Part shown: positions 5,659 through 13,078 of the stretch, piece by piece
Layout: each line of letters begins with the position of its first letter
Position numbering within the stretch: the stretch's first letter is position 1
Assembly: GCA_037439425.1 (NCBI GenBank)
Contig: JBBIWA010000112.1
Coordinates: forward strand, 1-13,090
Direction of reading: 5' to 3'
DNA from: JBBIWA01 sp037439425
GTDB lineage: Bacteria; Acidobacteriota; Blastocatellia; RBC074
Length of the DNA stretch: 13,090 nucleotides
Made by a program: the position numbers and the translations under genes
The notes under the pieces: model-generated
The model's input: only the letters and a program-made list of their open reading frames with translations
The model's database searches: none
What the model was told of the DNA's origin: nothing

Positions 5659-6897
5659 ATGAATAACAGCCCAAAGATCCTCTCAGGATTACGTGTGATC
5701 GATTGCGGCACCTACATCGCCGGGCCGGCCGCCGCGACTATAATGTCTGATTTCGGCGCCGAAGTGATCAAGATCGAGCGGCCGCCTCACGGCGATCCCT
5801 ATCGCCGCCTCTCCTTTTTTCCGGGCATGCCCGTCTCGGAGCATAACTACTGTTGGATGCTTGATGCGCGTAACAAAAAGAGCCTCGCGCTCAACCTGCA
5901 AGACGAAGCTGGGCGCGAGGTGTTGCGCCGGCTGGTGGCCACCGCTGATGTCTTCATCACCAACTACCCGCCGGAATTGGCGGCGAAGCTTCAGGTCAGC
6001 TATGAAGAGTTTGCCGAGATCAATCCGCGTTTGATCTTCGCCCACGTCACCGGCTACGGCGAGCAAGGCGACGATGTCAACCAGCCAGGCTATGACACGA
6101 CGGCTTATTGGGCGCGGTCGGGTTTGACAAGCCTGATCTACGATTTGACGGTGCAGACGGGGGCGACGCCTTGTGGGTCGGGCGATCATGCGGTCTCGCT
6201 TGCATTATTCGGCTCGATCATGCTCGCGCTCTATCAACGTCAGATGACCGGGCGCGGCGCAAAAGTCACGACTTCGCTGATGGCGACTGGCGCCTGGAGC
6301 AACAGTTGTCAGATCCAAGCCGCCCTGGTCGGCGCGACATTTCCGCTCCGGCAACCGCGCTTTACGGCCCTCAATCCGCTGGTCAATCAATACCAGACGC
6401 GCGACCAGCAGCGGTTTATCTTCTGCTGCCTCGACACAGCCAACGACTGGGGGCGAGTTTGCCGCGCCATTGGCCGCCCGGAACTGATCGATGACCCGCG
6501 CTACAACACGGCTGAAGCTCGCTCGCAACGTAGCGCAGAGGTAGTCGCCCTGCTCGATGAAGCGATTGGCAGCAGGGATATGGCCGAATGGGAGGCGCGC
6601 TTCCGCGAGCAAGGTGTGATCTGGGGGCCGATTCCAACAATGGAGCGCGTGGCCGCTGATCCGCAGATGAAAGCCAACGGTGTCTTCACCGAGTTGGATT
6701 ATCCGCAACTCGGCACCGTCCTGACCGTCAGCAGCCCACTCAACGTACAAGGTGTAACGAAGGAGAGAGCCGGAAAGGCACCAGAAGTTGGTGAACACTC
6801 GCGGGAGATTTTGCGCTCGCTCGGCTACACAGAGGCGGCTATCGAGGAGTTGATTTTGCGCGGTTGCGTGACGGCCACTAACTCATTGGCGGGATGA
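5659..6897 (+). CDS. Class III CoA-transferase, CaiB/BaiF (formyl-CoA transferase-like) family
   Basis: A 412-residue cytoplasmic enzyme that moves CoA between two carboxylic acids. The N-terminal signature is clear: LSGLRVIDCGTYIAGPAAA, then SDFGAEVIKIERPPHGDPYR and NKKSLALNLQDEAGREVLRR. The likely catalytic Asp lies in CGSGDHAVSLALFG (Asp176 counted from the ATG), and the GYGEQGDDVNQPGYD segment sits before it. The length is normal for the family. I prefer ATG at 5659 over the upstream in-frame TTG at 5653, because GAGGGA ends at 5652 and leaves a proper gap only for the ATG. It follows an AtoE-type transporter on the same strand, so the pair probably imports and activates a short carboxylate. 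Donor and acceptor cannot be read from sequence; oxalate, carnitine-like, succinyl or citramalyl substrates are all known in the family. Confidence 0.9.
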   Translation: MNNSPKILSGLRVIDCGTYIAGPAAATIMSDFGAEVIKIERPPHGDPYRRLSFFPGMPVSEHNYCWMLDARNKKSLALNLQDEAGREVLRRLVATADVFITNYPPELAAKLQVSYEEFAEINPRLIFAHVTGYGEQGDDVNQPGYDTTAYWARSGLTSLIYDLTVQTGATPCGSGDHAVSLALFGSIMLALYQRQMTGRGAKVTTSLMATGAWSNSCQIQAALVGATFPLRQPRFTALNPLVNQYQTRDQQRFIFCCLDTANDWGRVCRAIGRPELIDDPRYNTAEARSQRSAEVVALLDEAIGSRDMAEWEARFREQGVIWGPIPTMERVAADPQMKANGVFTELDYPQLGTVLTVSSPLNVQGVTKERAGKAPEVGEHSREILRSLGYTEAAIEELILRGCVTATNSLAG

Positions 6898-6965
6898 AGC
6901 TCCGGTGTTAAAATCACCTATCGGAAGGTTCCGCTATTGTCATCTTCTCGCCAGAGGTTGCGAAC

Positions 6966-9900
6966 GTGAAGCGCCGAATTCGCCTCAGTCTGTTGTTCGT
7001 TACTCTTATGGCTGCTTGCCTGAGCTTCATTCTGCCTGGAGTTCTGGCAGATAACTCAGCCGTCAAATCACAAGACCGGCCAGTTGATTTCAATCGCGAC
7101 ATTCGCCCTATCCTCTCTGACAACTGTTTCACCTGCCACGGGCCAGATGAGAAACAGCGCCAGGCGCGGCTGCGCTTTGACACCAAAGAAGGCGCTTTCG
7201 CCAAAGCGGGCGTGATCGTGCCCGGCGATGCAGCCAAGAGCCGGTTGATTGAGCGCATCACGGCTCAAGACCCGGCCAGGCGGATGCCACCGCCAGAATC
7301 AGGGTATCGACTCAACGACAAACAGATTGAGCTGCTGCGCCGTTGGATTGACGAAGGTGCGAAATGGGAAACACACTGGGCCTACATCGCACCCAAGCGC
7401 CCTGAGCTGCCGAAAGTCAATCACACCGCCTGGCCGCGCAATCCGATTGATTACTTCATCCTGGCGCGGCTTGAGCGCGAAGGTTTGAAGCCTTCGCCCG
7501 AAGCAGACAAAGTCACACTGCTGCGGCGTGTTCACTTAGACCTGACCGGCTTGCCGCCAACACTAGCTGAGATCGATTCGTTCCTTGCCGACCCAGCGCC
7601 TGATGCCTACGAAAGGCGCGTGGATCAACTCTTGAATTCTCCGCGCTACGGCGAGCGGATGGCGGTTGAGTGGCTGGATCTGGCGCGTTACGCCGACACC
7701 CACGGCTACCACATTGACAGCCATCGTGACATGTGGCCCTGGCGCGATTGGGTGATCAAAGCCTTCAATCAAAACAAGCCCTTCGACGAATTCACCATCG
7801 AGCAACTGGCCGGAGACTTGCTGCCGAACGCGACCGTGGAACAGAAGCTCGCTTCGGGATTCAACCGCAATCACATGATCAACTTTGAAGGCGGCGCGAT
7901 TCCGGAAGAGTATCTGGTCGAATATGTAGTTGACCGAGTCGAGACGACTGCGATGGTGTGGATGGGCCTGACGATGGGCTGCGCGCGCTGCCACAATCAT
8001 AAGTACGATCCGATCACGCAGAAAGAGTTCTATCAGTTCTTCGCCTTCTTCAACACCATCTCGGAAAAAGGTCTCGATGGCAAGACGGGCAATGCCGAGC
8101 CACTGCTACCGCTGCCAACGGAAGAGCAGAAAGCGCGGCAGGATCAACTCCAGGCCGCGATCAAAACTCTGGAGAAAGCACTGGCCGATGAAGAGGTGAT
8201 GCCAGTTCAGCAAGAGTGGGAGAAGGCTTACGCAGGCAAGATCGCTGAAGCTCCGCGCCAGGGTCTGGCTGCGCATTACGAATTTGATGGCAGCTTTGCG
8301 GATCTCACAGGTCATTACCAACACGGTCGCACGATCAGAGGCGATCCGACTTTTGGCACTGGCCAGGTGGGTCGCAGCGTCAACTTCGATGGCGATACGC
8401 ACGTCAGCTTCGGCAATGTTGGCTCGTTTGAGCGCGATGAAGCCTTCAGCCTGGCCGTGTGGCTCAGGGTGAACAGTAATGTGCCGCTCACGCTGCTTCA
8501 TAAACTTGAAAGCCCGCAGGCGCGCCGCGGCTATGAGATCTTTTTTGAAGATATCTCCTTGATCGGTATTCAGAAGTGGGCGGCGCGCTTGCATATCAAG
8601 CTCAGTTCATCTGCGCCGGATGGCGCCATTCATCTGCGCACCAGAAAGCGGCTGGCATTCAGCCAGTGGCATCACCTTGCGCTCACGTGGGATGGTTCGG
8701 GCAAAGCTGCCGGTCTGAAGCTTTATCTCAACGGCAAGCCGTTAGAGACGGAAGTGATGCAGGACGATCTTTCCGGCTCGATCAAAACAGAGGCTGAGCT
8801 GAGCATCGGCAACAAACAGTTCGGCAAACCGTATAAGGGGCAGCTTGACGATCTGCGTTTTTACCGCCGCGTGTTGGCCGAGGATGAGATCGAACAACTG
8901 GCAGTTCATTATCCGATTCACGCTATCCTTTCCGGCGTCTACGGCGGACGATCCAAAGACGAAAGCGCACGGGTACGCGACTACTTTCTCACCACAGCAG
9001 CGCCTGAACCGCTTCGCCAGCAGTACGCTGAGCTGAAGAGTCTGAAGCAAGAGAAAGAAGAACTCGATAAACAGATCCTCACCGTGATGGTGATGGAGGA
9101 GATGAAGAAGCCACGTGAGACCTTCGTGCTCGCGCGTGGCGATTATCGCAACAAGACGGAGAAAGTGACCCCGGCAGTGCCTGCGATCTTGCCGCCACTG
9201 CCTGAAGGCGCCCCACTGAACAGACTCACGCTGGCCAAGTGGCTCATTGATCCGGCCCATCCGCTTACCAGTCGCGTGACGGTGAACCGCTACTGGCAGA
9301 TGTATTTCGGTCACGGGATCGTCAAAACCTCTGAAGATTTCGGGTCGCAAGGCGAGGTGCCTGTCCATCCTGAATTGCTCGATTGGCTGGCCACAGAGTT
9401 CATCCGTACCGGGTGGAACATCAAGGCTATGCAGCGCTTGATCGTCACTTCGGCGACTTATCGCCAGTCATCAAAAGTTACGCCGGAGCTGCTGGAGAAA
9501 GACCCGGAGAATCGGTTGCTGGCGCGCGGCCCGCGGTTTCGTCTGCCCGCTGAGATGATTCGGGATCAGGCGCTGGCAGTGAGCGGATTGTTGAATGGTG
9601 AAATTGGCGGCCCTGGTGTCTTCCCCTACCAGCCTAAAGGTCTGTGGGAAGAGATGGCCTTCGGCGATGGTTTCTCAGCGCAGGAGTACAAGCAGAGCAC
9701 AGGTAAAGACCTCTATCGCCGCAGCCTCTACACCTTCTGGAAACGTACGGTGCCGCCGCCGTCGCTGGCCACCTTCGATGCGCCGGATCGCGAGAAATGC
9801 ATCGCCCGACGCACGCTCACCAATACACCGTTGCAGGCGCTGGTGCTGCTGAATGATACGACTTACGTTGAAGCTGCGCGCGCCTTGGCCGAGCGCGCCT

Positions 9901-10172
9901 TGCGCGAAGGCGGCAAGAATGCCAACAGCCGAATCAGTTATGCCTTTCGTTTAGCCACGGCGCGCAAACCTGTGGCCGCAGAGGTGCGCGCGCTGCGAGA
10001 GTTGTTGCAGAAGCAGCTTGCTCATTACCGGCGCGACAGGCAATCAGCGCTCGCTTTGCTGCGCACTGGCGAAGCGAAGCGGGATGAAAGCCTCGATACA
10101 GCTGAGCTGGCAGCATGGACAGTGGTGGCGAGCGCGATCCTAAACCTGGACGAGACGATCACCAAGGAATAG
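6966..10172 (+). CDS. Exported PSCyt1-DUF1549-LamG-DUF1553 multidomain protein
   Basis: A 1068-residue exported protein of the planctomycete-cytochrome type. It starts at GTG (6966) after a weak AGAGG; the next in-frame ATG would remove the basic start of the signal peptide (MKRRIRLSLL, hydrophobic to about 28). Domains in order: PSCyt1 (about 40-130, haem motif CFTCH at 54-58, possible axial Met107); DUF1549/PSCyt2 (about 155-365, starting IDYFILARLEREGL, with a second haem-like motif CARCH at 339-343); a concanavalin-like LamG domain inserted at about 435-645 (GLAAHYEFDGSF, then AFSLAVWLRV and FSQWHHLALTWDG); a charged, coiled-coil-like stretch (about 675-705); and DUF1553 (about 765-1060, with RVTVNRYWQMYFG and TPLQALVLLND). 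Members are thought to act in polysaccharide breakdown or redox at the cell surface, but the reaction is unknown. The usual DUF1501 partner is absent. Confidence 0.9.
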   Translation: MKRRIRLSLLFVTLMAACLSFILPGVLADNSAVKSQDRPVDFNRDIRPILSDNCFTCHGPDEKQRQARLRFDTKEGAFAKAGVIVPGDAAKSRLIERITAQDPARRMPPPESGYRLNDKQIELLRRWIDEGAKWETHWAYIAPKRPELPKVNHTAWPRNPIDYFILARLEREGLKPSPEADKVTLLRRVHLDLTGLPPTLAEIDSFLADPAPDAYERRVDQLLNSPRYGERMAVEWLDLARYADTHGYHIDSHRDMWPWRDWVIKAFNQNKPFDEFTIEQLAGDLLPNATVEQKLASGFNRNHMINFEGGAIPEEYLVEYVVDRVETTAMVWMGLTMGCARCHNHKYDPITQKEFYQFFAFFNTISEKGLDGKTGNAEPLLPLPTEEQKARQDQLQAAIKTLEKALADEEVMPVQQEWEKAYAGKIAEAPRQGLAAHYEFDGSFADLTGHYQHGRTIRGDPTFGTGQVGRSVNFDGDTHVSFGNVGSFERDEAFSLAVWLRVNSNVPLTLLHKLESPQARRGYEIFFEDISLIGIQKWAARLHIKLSSSAPDGAIHLRTRKRLAFSQWHHLALTWDGSGKAAGLKLYLNGKPLETEVMQDDLSGSIKTEAELSIGNKQFGKPYKGQLDDLRFYRRVLAEDEIEQLAVHYPIHAILSGVYGGRSKDESARVRDYFLTTAAPEPLRQQYAELKSLKQEKEELDKQILTVMVMEEMKKPRETFVLARGDYRNKTEKVTPAVPAILPPLPEGAPLNRLTLAKWLIDPAHPLTSRVTVNRYWQMYFGHGIVKTSEDFGSQGEVPVHPELLDWLATEFIRTGWNIKAMQRLIVTSATYRQSSKVTPELLEKDPENRLLARGPRFRLPAEMIRDQALAVSGLLNGEIGGPGVFPYQPKGLWEEMAFGDGFSAQEYKQSTGKDLYRRSLYTFWKRTVPPPSLATFDAPDREKCIARRTLTNTPLQALVLLNDTTYVEAARALAERALREGGKNANSRISYAFRLATARKPVAAEVRALRELLQKQLAHYRRDRQSALALLRTGEAKRDESLDTAELAAWTVVASAILNLDETITKE

Positions 10173-10193
10173 CGGCTTTAAGGGCGATGAATC

Positions 10194-10937
10194 ATGAACG
10201 AGAGGCAGAAGCCTGAACGTGAAGCCATACGCCAGCTTGTCCGCGAGGCATTGGAGTCCAAACTGAGCGCCCGGGCACAGCCGGCAAGCGAGCTGGCCAA
10301 TTCTGAGTTGGTGGACGAGTCGGTCAAAGACGTGATCACCGAACTGGAGGTGCGCGAGCTCAAAGCAGCTACCTCACTGCTCATCCGCGAAGATGCTATT
10401 GTCACGCCTGCAGCTCAAGACCTGATTCGGGAACGTAGCATCCAGCTTGTGCGGCGCAGGCGCTCTGCCGCTATGGGCAAAAACCGGCTGATTGCCCTCG
10501 GCGCAGATCACGGCGGCTATGAGATGAAAGAGGAAATCAAGAAATTGCTCGCCGAATTGGGCTACCGCTATCGCGACTTCGGCACTTTTTCAACCGAAGC
10601 AGTCGATTATCCAGACATCGCGCACGCGGTCGCGCAGGCAGTAGCACAGGGCGTTTGTGATCTGGGAATCATGGTTGACGGAGCCGGGATAGGATCCTGC
10701 ATAACAGCCAACAAAGTCCCAGGAGTGCGTGCTGCCCTCTGTTACGATGAAGCCACCGCACGCAACTCACGCCAACATAATGACGCCAATGTGCTTACCC
10801 TCGGCGGCAGGATGCTTTCAAATGAACAGATGCGCCAGGTGGTCACTACCTGGCTCAGCACTGAAATCAGCCAGGAACGTCACCGTAAACGCGTCGCCAA
10901 GATCATGACCATTGAACGCCAGTATCTGAAAAAGTAG
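10194..10937 (+). CDS. RpiB/LacAB-family sugar-phosphate isomerase with N-terminal extension
   Basis: A 247-residue protein whose C-terminal part (about 97-245) is an RpiB domain: GADHGGYEMKEE (Asp105, His106), TEAVDYPDIAHAVA, NKVPGVRAALCYDEATA and RQHNDANVLTLGGR (His195). Typical RpiB has CGTGIG at the active site; here the segment reads DGAGIGSC (162-169), so Asp162 replaces the catalytic-base Cys. The first 95 residues are not part of ordinary RpiB of about 150 residues. They hold an amphipathic-looking helix (EREAIRQLVREALESKL), a linker, and a segment IREDAIVTPAAQDLIRERSI (64-83) that resembles N-terminal regions of some bacterial-microcompartment enzymes. It starts 21 bases after the DUF1553 gene, so co-transcription is plausible. 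It may act on ribose-5-phosphate, another sugar phosphate, or as a non-canonical isomerase. Its stop codon lies inside a long stem. Confidence 0.85.
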   Translation: MNERQKPEREAIRQLVREALESKLSARAQPASELANSELVDESVKDVITELEVRELKAATSLLIREDAIVTPAAQDLIRERSIQLVRRRRSAAMGKNRLIALGADHGGYEMKEEIKKLLAELGYRYRDFGTFSTEAVDYPDIAHAVAQAVAQGVCDLGIMVDGAGIGSCITANKVPGVRAALCYDEATARNSRQHNDANVLTLGGRMLSNEQMRQVVTTWLSTEISQERHRKRVAKIMTIERQYLKK

Positions 10938-10979
10938 AAGTCACCGGGAACGCCCCGTTATTCCCGGTGACTTCTACTT
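10932..10979 (-). terminator. 19-bp perfect stem overlapping the rpiB stop codon, terminator for the minus strand
   Basis: Bases 10932-10950 and 10961-10979 are exact reverse complements (19 bp) around a 10-base loop. On the minus strand the stem runs directly into five T (from the AAAAAG codons ending rpiB), the form of an intrinsic terminator for leftward transcripts. On the plus strand only a weak T tract follows, so it would stop rpiB transcripts less well. Leftward transcription could come from the minus-strand gene ending at 11313 or from the candidate promoter at 11011-11039. Confidence 0.65.
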
Positions 10980-11010
10980 CCAGTAAAACTACTACCGAAA
11001 AAGCGACTGC

Positions 11011-11039
11011 AATATAACCTTTAAACGAAGTTAAAGCAA
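11011..11039 (-). promoter_or_regulatory. Candidate minus-strand promoter in the AT-rich gap after rpiB
   Basis: On the minus strand TTGCTT (11039-11034) and TATATT (11016-11011) are 17 bases apart. The predicted start near 11004 would make a transcript of only about 70 bases before the terminator-like stem at 10932-10979. The region is AT-rich, which raises the chance of a coincidental match. The rest of 11040-11248 shows no gene I can support. Confidence 0.3.
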
Positions 11040-11248
11040 GAGAAATTTTCAATCATTTTGAAGATTTTGTTTAATTCACATTGACTGAATAATTTAGCAG
11101 CAGGCTCATAGGCCGCCGCTGAGCTAAGTATTGAACACCGTGCTCATTTCACCGGAGCGGCCAGACTGATACTCCACGAGAGTGGTTGGTAGTCGGTCCT
11201 CAGTAAGAAGCTACTGTTCAAGCGCCAACCGCTATAGTCTTACCACTC

Positions 11249-11334
11249 CCAGAGCACGCTCGCGAGCGTGCTCTGGTGAGGATCTTCATCGCTTTCAGAG
11301 CGTCGTCCGTGGCTACATGAAAGACTCCTCCGCA
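11249..11334 (-). repeat. Repeat module with 28-bp perfect palindrome, running into the end of the next gene
   Basis: A 28-bp perfect palindrome (11249-11276, half-site CCAGAGCACGCTCG) is followed by the same core as the modules at 284-570: ATCTTCATCGCTTTCAGAGC, then a GTCGTCC block, then CATGAAAGACTCCTCCG at 11316-11332. Read on the minus strand, the RBS-like GGAGGAG and ATG of the module fall in the last codons of the nitroreductase-family gene, whose stop codon follows that ATG directly. Confidence 0.6.
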
Positions 11335-11657
11335 GCGCTAGTTTCATCAGGGATCAACTCAACTACCAGCCCGTTACTCCAGCCATACTTTTTCTCTGAG
11401 AGCGCACAGACCTCGCGCCATAGCTCCGGCTCGCGGTCCTGATCAAGCACCCGGCCTGTACCTGTGAAGCGCTGCTTGCCCACGCGAAATGCGATGCGTG
11501 GATTATGGCGGATGTTCTTGACCCACTGCGTCCGCTCGCGATGCTCAGCAATCAGGTAGTAAAGTCCTTTGCGGGTTGTAAACCAGATCTCAATCTCTCG
11601 CGGCAGCCCGCTCTTTCGGCCAATGGTAGTCAGGTATAGATACTGTGGCTCGCTCAT
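11313..11657 (-). CDS. Small deazaflavin-type nitroreductase/quinone reductase family protein
   Basis: A 114-residue protein of the split beta-barrel flavin/F420-binding group (nitroreductase family, DUF385-like). Family features are LTTIGRKSGLPREIEIWF near the N-terminus, then YYLIAEHRERTQWVKNIRHN and PRIAFRVGKQRFTGTGRVL. It probably binds a flavin or deazaflavin cofactor in the cytoplasm; the substrate is unknown. The ATG at 11657 is used; an in-frame TTG at 11666 would add MPF, and neither has a strong ribosome site. The C-terminal residues EESFM and the stop are encoded by sequence shared with the dispersed repeat, which suggests the original end was replaced. It is convergent with rpiB, and a stem-loop suited to stop its transcript lies at 10932-10979. 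Confidence 0.8.
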   Translation of the reverse strand: MSEPQYLYLTTIGRKSGLPREIEIWFTTRKGLYYLIAEHRERTQWVKNIRHNPRIAFRVGKQRFTGTGRVLDQDREPELWREVCALSEKKYGWSNGLVVELIPDETSAAEESFM

Positions 11658-11880
11658 AAAGGGCAAATGTCGTCAGCAGCGGCGTGAGAGCGTCGCTTCC
11701 TGAGCCGGTCGCTTGTGGGAGCTGCGCTCGCACGCCGCTTGCCGCTACTGATTCAACGCTACGGCTCATTTTTCAACGACTGTCAATCTACGGTTTAGAG
11801 TCAAAAGTCGCTACGCGGCAGGGGGAACACCACTAACATCGCGAGCAAATATCTGCCTTGAAAGACCGGGCTAAACTTAA

Positions 11881-11962
11881 TCGCCGCTACGCGGCGAAGA
11901 AGCGGTTCTCATCAGACTTTTAACTTCACCAAGTAGCGGCTCTCATCAGACTGTTAACTTCA
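11881..11962. repeat. Small hairpin followed by two tandem 32-base copies, period 34
   Basis: TCGCCGC-TAC-GCGGCGA (11881-11897) is a 7-bp hairpin with a 3-base loop. Its last base begins the first of two copies (11897-11928 and 11931-11962) of a unit whose core is CTCATCAGACTKTTAACTTC; the copies differ at three positions. This lies in the 368-base gap (11667-12034) between two minus-strand genes. No ORF or RNA gene is recognised there, only this repeat and a weak relative of the GC-rich module near 11715-11740. Confidence 0.6.
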
Positions 11963-12034
11963 GATGAAGCACGGTCAAAGGAAGCCTGAGCTATTACTCT
12001 TTGCTCTTGGTTCTGGCCCTTAGCCTTTGGCTCT

Positions 12035-12544
12035 TCAATAAAACAGGTACTTGCGCCAGACTGCGTCACTGCGGCCCAGATAGCGCATGATCTGGCGGTT
12101 GACGTGAAGACTGAAAGCTTGAGGGCGCTTAATCAGGCGCATGCCAACCTCTTCGGGCAGCGCATTGCCTTTGCGATTATTGCAGCGTTTGCAACAGGTG
12201 ACGAGGTTATCCCAATTAGAGTGGCCGCCGCGCGATCTGGGGATTACGTGATCGAGCGTCAATTCCGCGGGAGCGAAAACTCGTCCGCAATACTGGCAGG
12301 TGTTATGGTCGCGCAGCAGGATATTTTTGCGCGACAGGCTTTTGCGCTCGAACGGGATGTGGACGTACTCAGTCAGGCGGATGACCGAAGGCACAGGAAT
12401 GGCAGTGCGCGCCGAGTGGATGGCTCCCTCGCCGGGTTCTTCAGTCCGTGCAATGCCCTTGAGAATCAGCACAATGGCGCGCCGCGTCGTGCAGACATTG
12501 ATCGGTTCATAGGTCGAATTGAGAACCAGAACTCTACCATTCAT
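12035..12544 (-). CDS. HNH endonuclease family protein
   Basis: A 169-residue HNH protein of a type widespread as a single housekeeping copy, recognisable by the opening MNGRVLVLNSTYEPINVCT. The zinc-binding pair CQYC (83-86) and CKRC (118-121) frames the nuclease core: LDHVIPRSRGG (Asp98, His99), then NWDNLV (Asn113) and NNRKG (Asn122). The length fits the group. It should cut nucleic acid using a metal ion, but the natural role of this group is not established. The ATG at 12544 has GAGG about seven bases upstream. A possible extended -10 promoter lies about 295 bases upstream on the same strand. No restriction or methylase genes are nearby, so a restriction-modification role is not suggested. 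Confidence 0.88.
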   Translation of the reverse strand: MNGRVLVLNSTYEPINVCTTRRAIVLILKGIARTEEPGEGAIHSARTAIPVPSVIRLTEYVHIPFERKSLSRKNILLRDHNTCQYCGRVFAPAELTLDHVIPRSRGGHSNWDNLVTCCKRCNNRKGNALPEEVGMRLIKRPQAFSLHVNRQIMRYLGRSDAVWRKYLFY

Positions 12545-12839
12545 AGATCGTCCTCTAGAATCCGCGACGCCTCCATCGGGGATCGCAGCTTGCTGTGATG
12601 TGCTGTTAATGGATGCAGCGTGTTAATAGCCCTGAAGGGTACGTCGCAAAGCGCGCATAACCCCTGCGCGCCCCAGTGGCGCTCGAAGGGAAGGAAGAAC
12701 AGATGGAAGTCAACAATCGTTAGTGAATATCTTAGGAAGACAGCACCTCAACAATCGCCAGGAATATTGCTTGCCAGGCGCCACAATGAAAGCTGGGCCG
12801 GCTTTAGTCCACCTTCGGAGCGCCTGACTGAGCAGCGTG

Positions 12840-12848
12840 ATTATAGCA
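12840..12848 (-). promoter_or_regulatory. Extended -10 promoter candidate for the HNH gene
   Basis: On the minus strand TGCTATAAT (12848-12840) is a perfect extended -10 (TGnTATAAT) without a good -35 box. Transcription from it would give a leader of about 290 bases before the HNH start. Between them (12545-12839) I see no ORF I would defend, only a few short inverted repeats such as GCGCGC around 12650-12670. Confidence 0.4.
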
Positions 12849-12915
12849 TAACTGGGAGTTTTTTCGAGCTCAGGCATTGCAGCGGGTACAGGTCACGATT
12901 GTAGGGTCAAAAGAA

Positions 12916-13078
12916 GATCGGTTAAAGCCTTAGCCCCACTAGGGGCGCTGGAGGAGAGGAAGCTCTCGCCCACCACCTGCCACGGCCGGGGCGGCCTTAG
13001 GCTCTACAGACCTGGACCCACCCGCGCTGGCTCAGACTCGCTATCATCTGAGGCCCCCACCGGGGCTCACCACCGATC
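12916..13078. ncRNA. Candidate structured non-coding RNA (strand and family uncertain)
   Basis: The ends pair perfectly: GATCGGT (12916-12922) with ACCGATC (13072-13078). Nested inside are AGCCCC (12932-12937) with GGGGCT (13062-13067) and GGGGC (12942-12946) with GCCCC (13053-13057). Local hairpins GAGAG/CTCTC (near 12954-12967), GGCC/GGCC (12984-12996) and CTCAGA/TCTGAG (13031-13036/13047-13052) fill the interior. No ORF is credible here. Length near 163 bases and a closed long-stem layout recall 6S RNA, but I cannot match its conserved bases. On the minus strand the closing stem is followed by TTCTTTT, which would fit a terminated minus-strand RNA. Confidence 0.35.

Noticed and set aside
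10194..10937. A full bacterial microcompartment locus
   Set aside because: Only the RpiB homologue has a possible microcompartment-type N-terminus; no shell protein or signature enzyme gene is present in the window.
10932..10979. Rho-independent terminator for rpiB on the plus strand
   Set aside because: The stem is strong, but no proper T-run follows on the plus strand; the T-run is on the minus-strand side.
11897..11962. CRISPR-like array
   Set aside because: Only two units with a 2-base gap, no spacers and no cas genes; a plain tandem duplication.
12035..12544. Restriction-modification or homing endonuclease role for the HNH protein
   Set aside because: No methyltransferase, specificity subunit, intron or intein is nearby, and the N-terminal signature is that of a widespread housekeeping HNH group.
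12916..13078. SRP RNA, RNase P RNA, tmRNA or tRNA
   Set aside because: The conserved SRP apical loop, RNase P core blocks, tmRNA ends and tRNA arms could not be found on either strand, so no family name is given.
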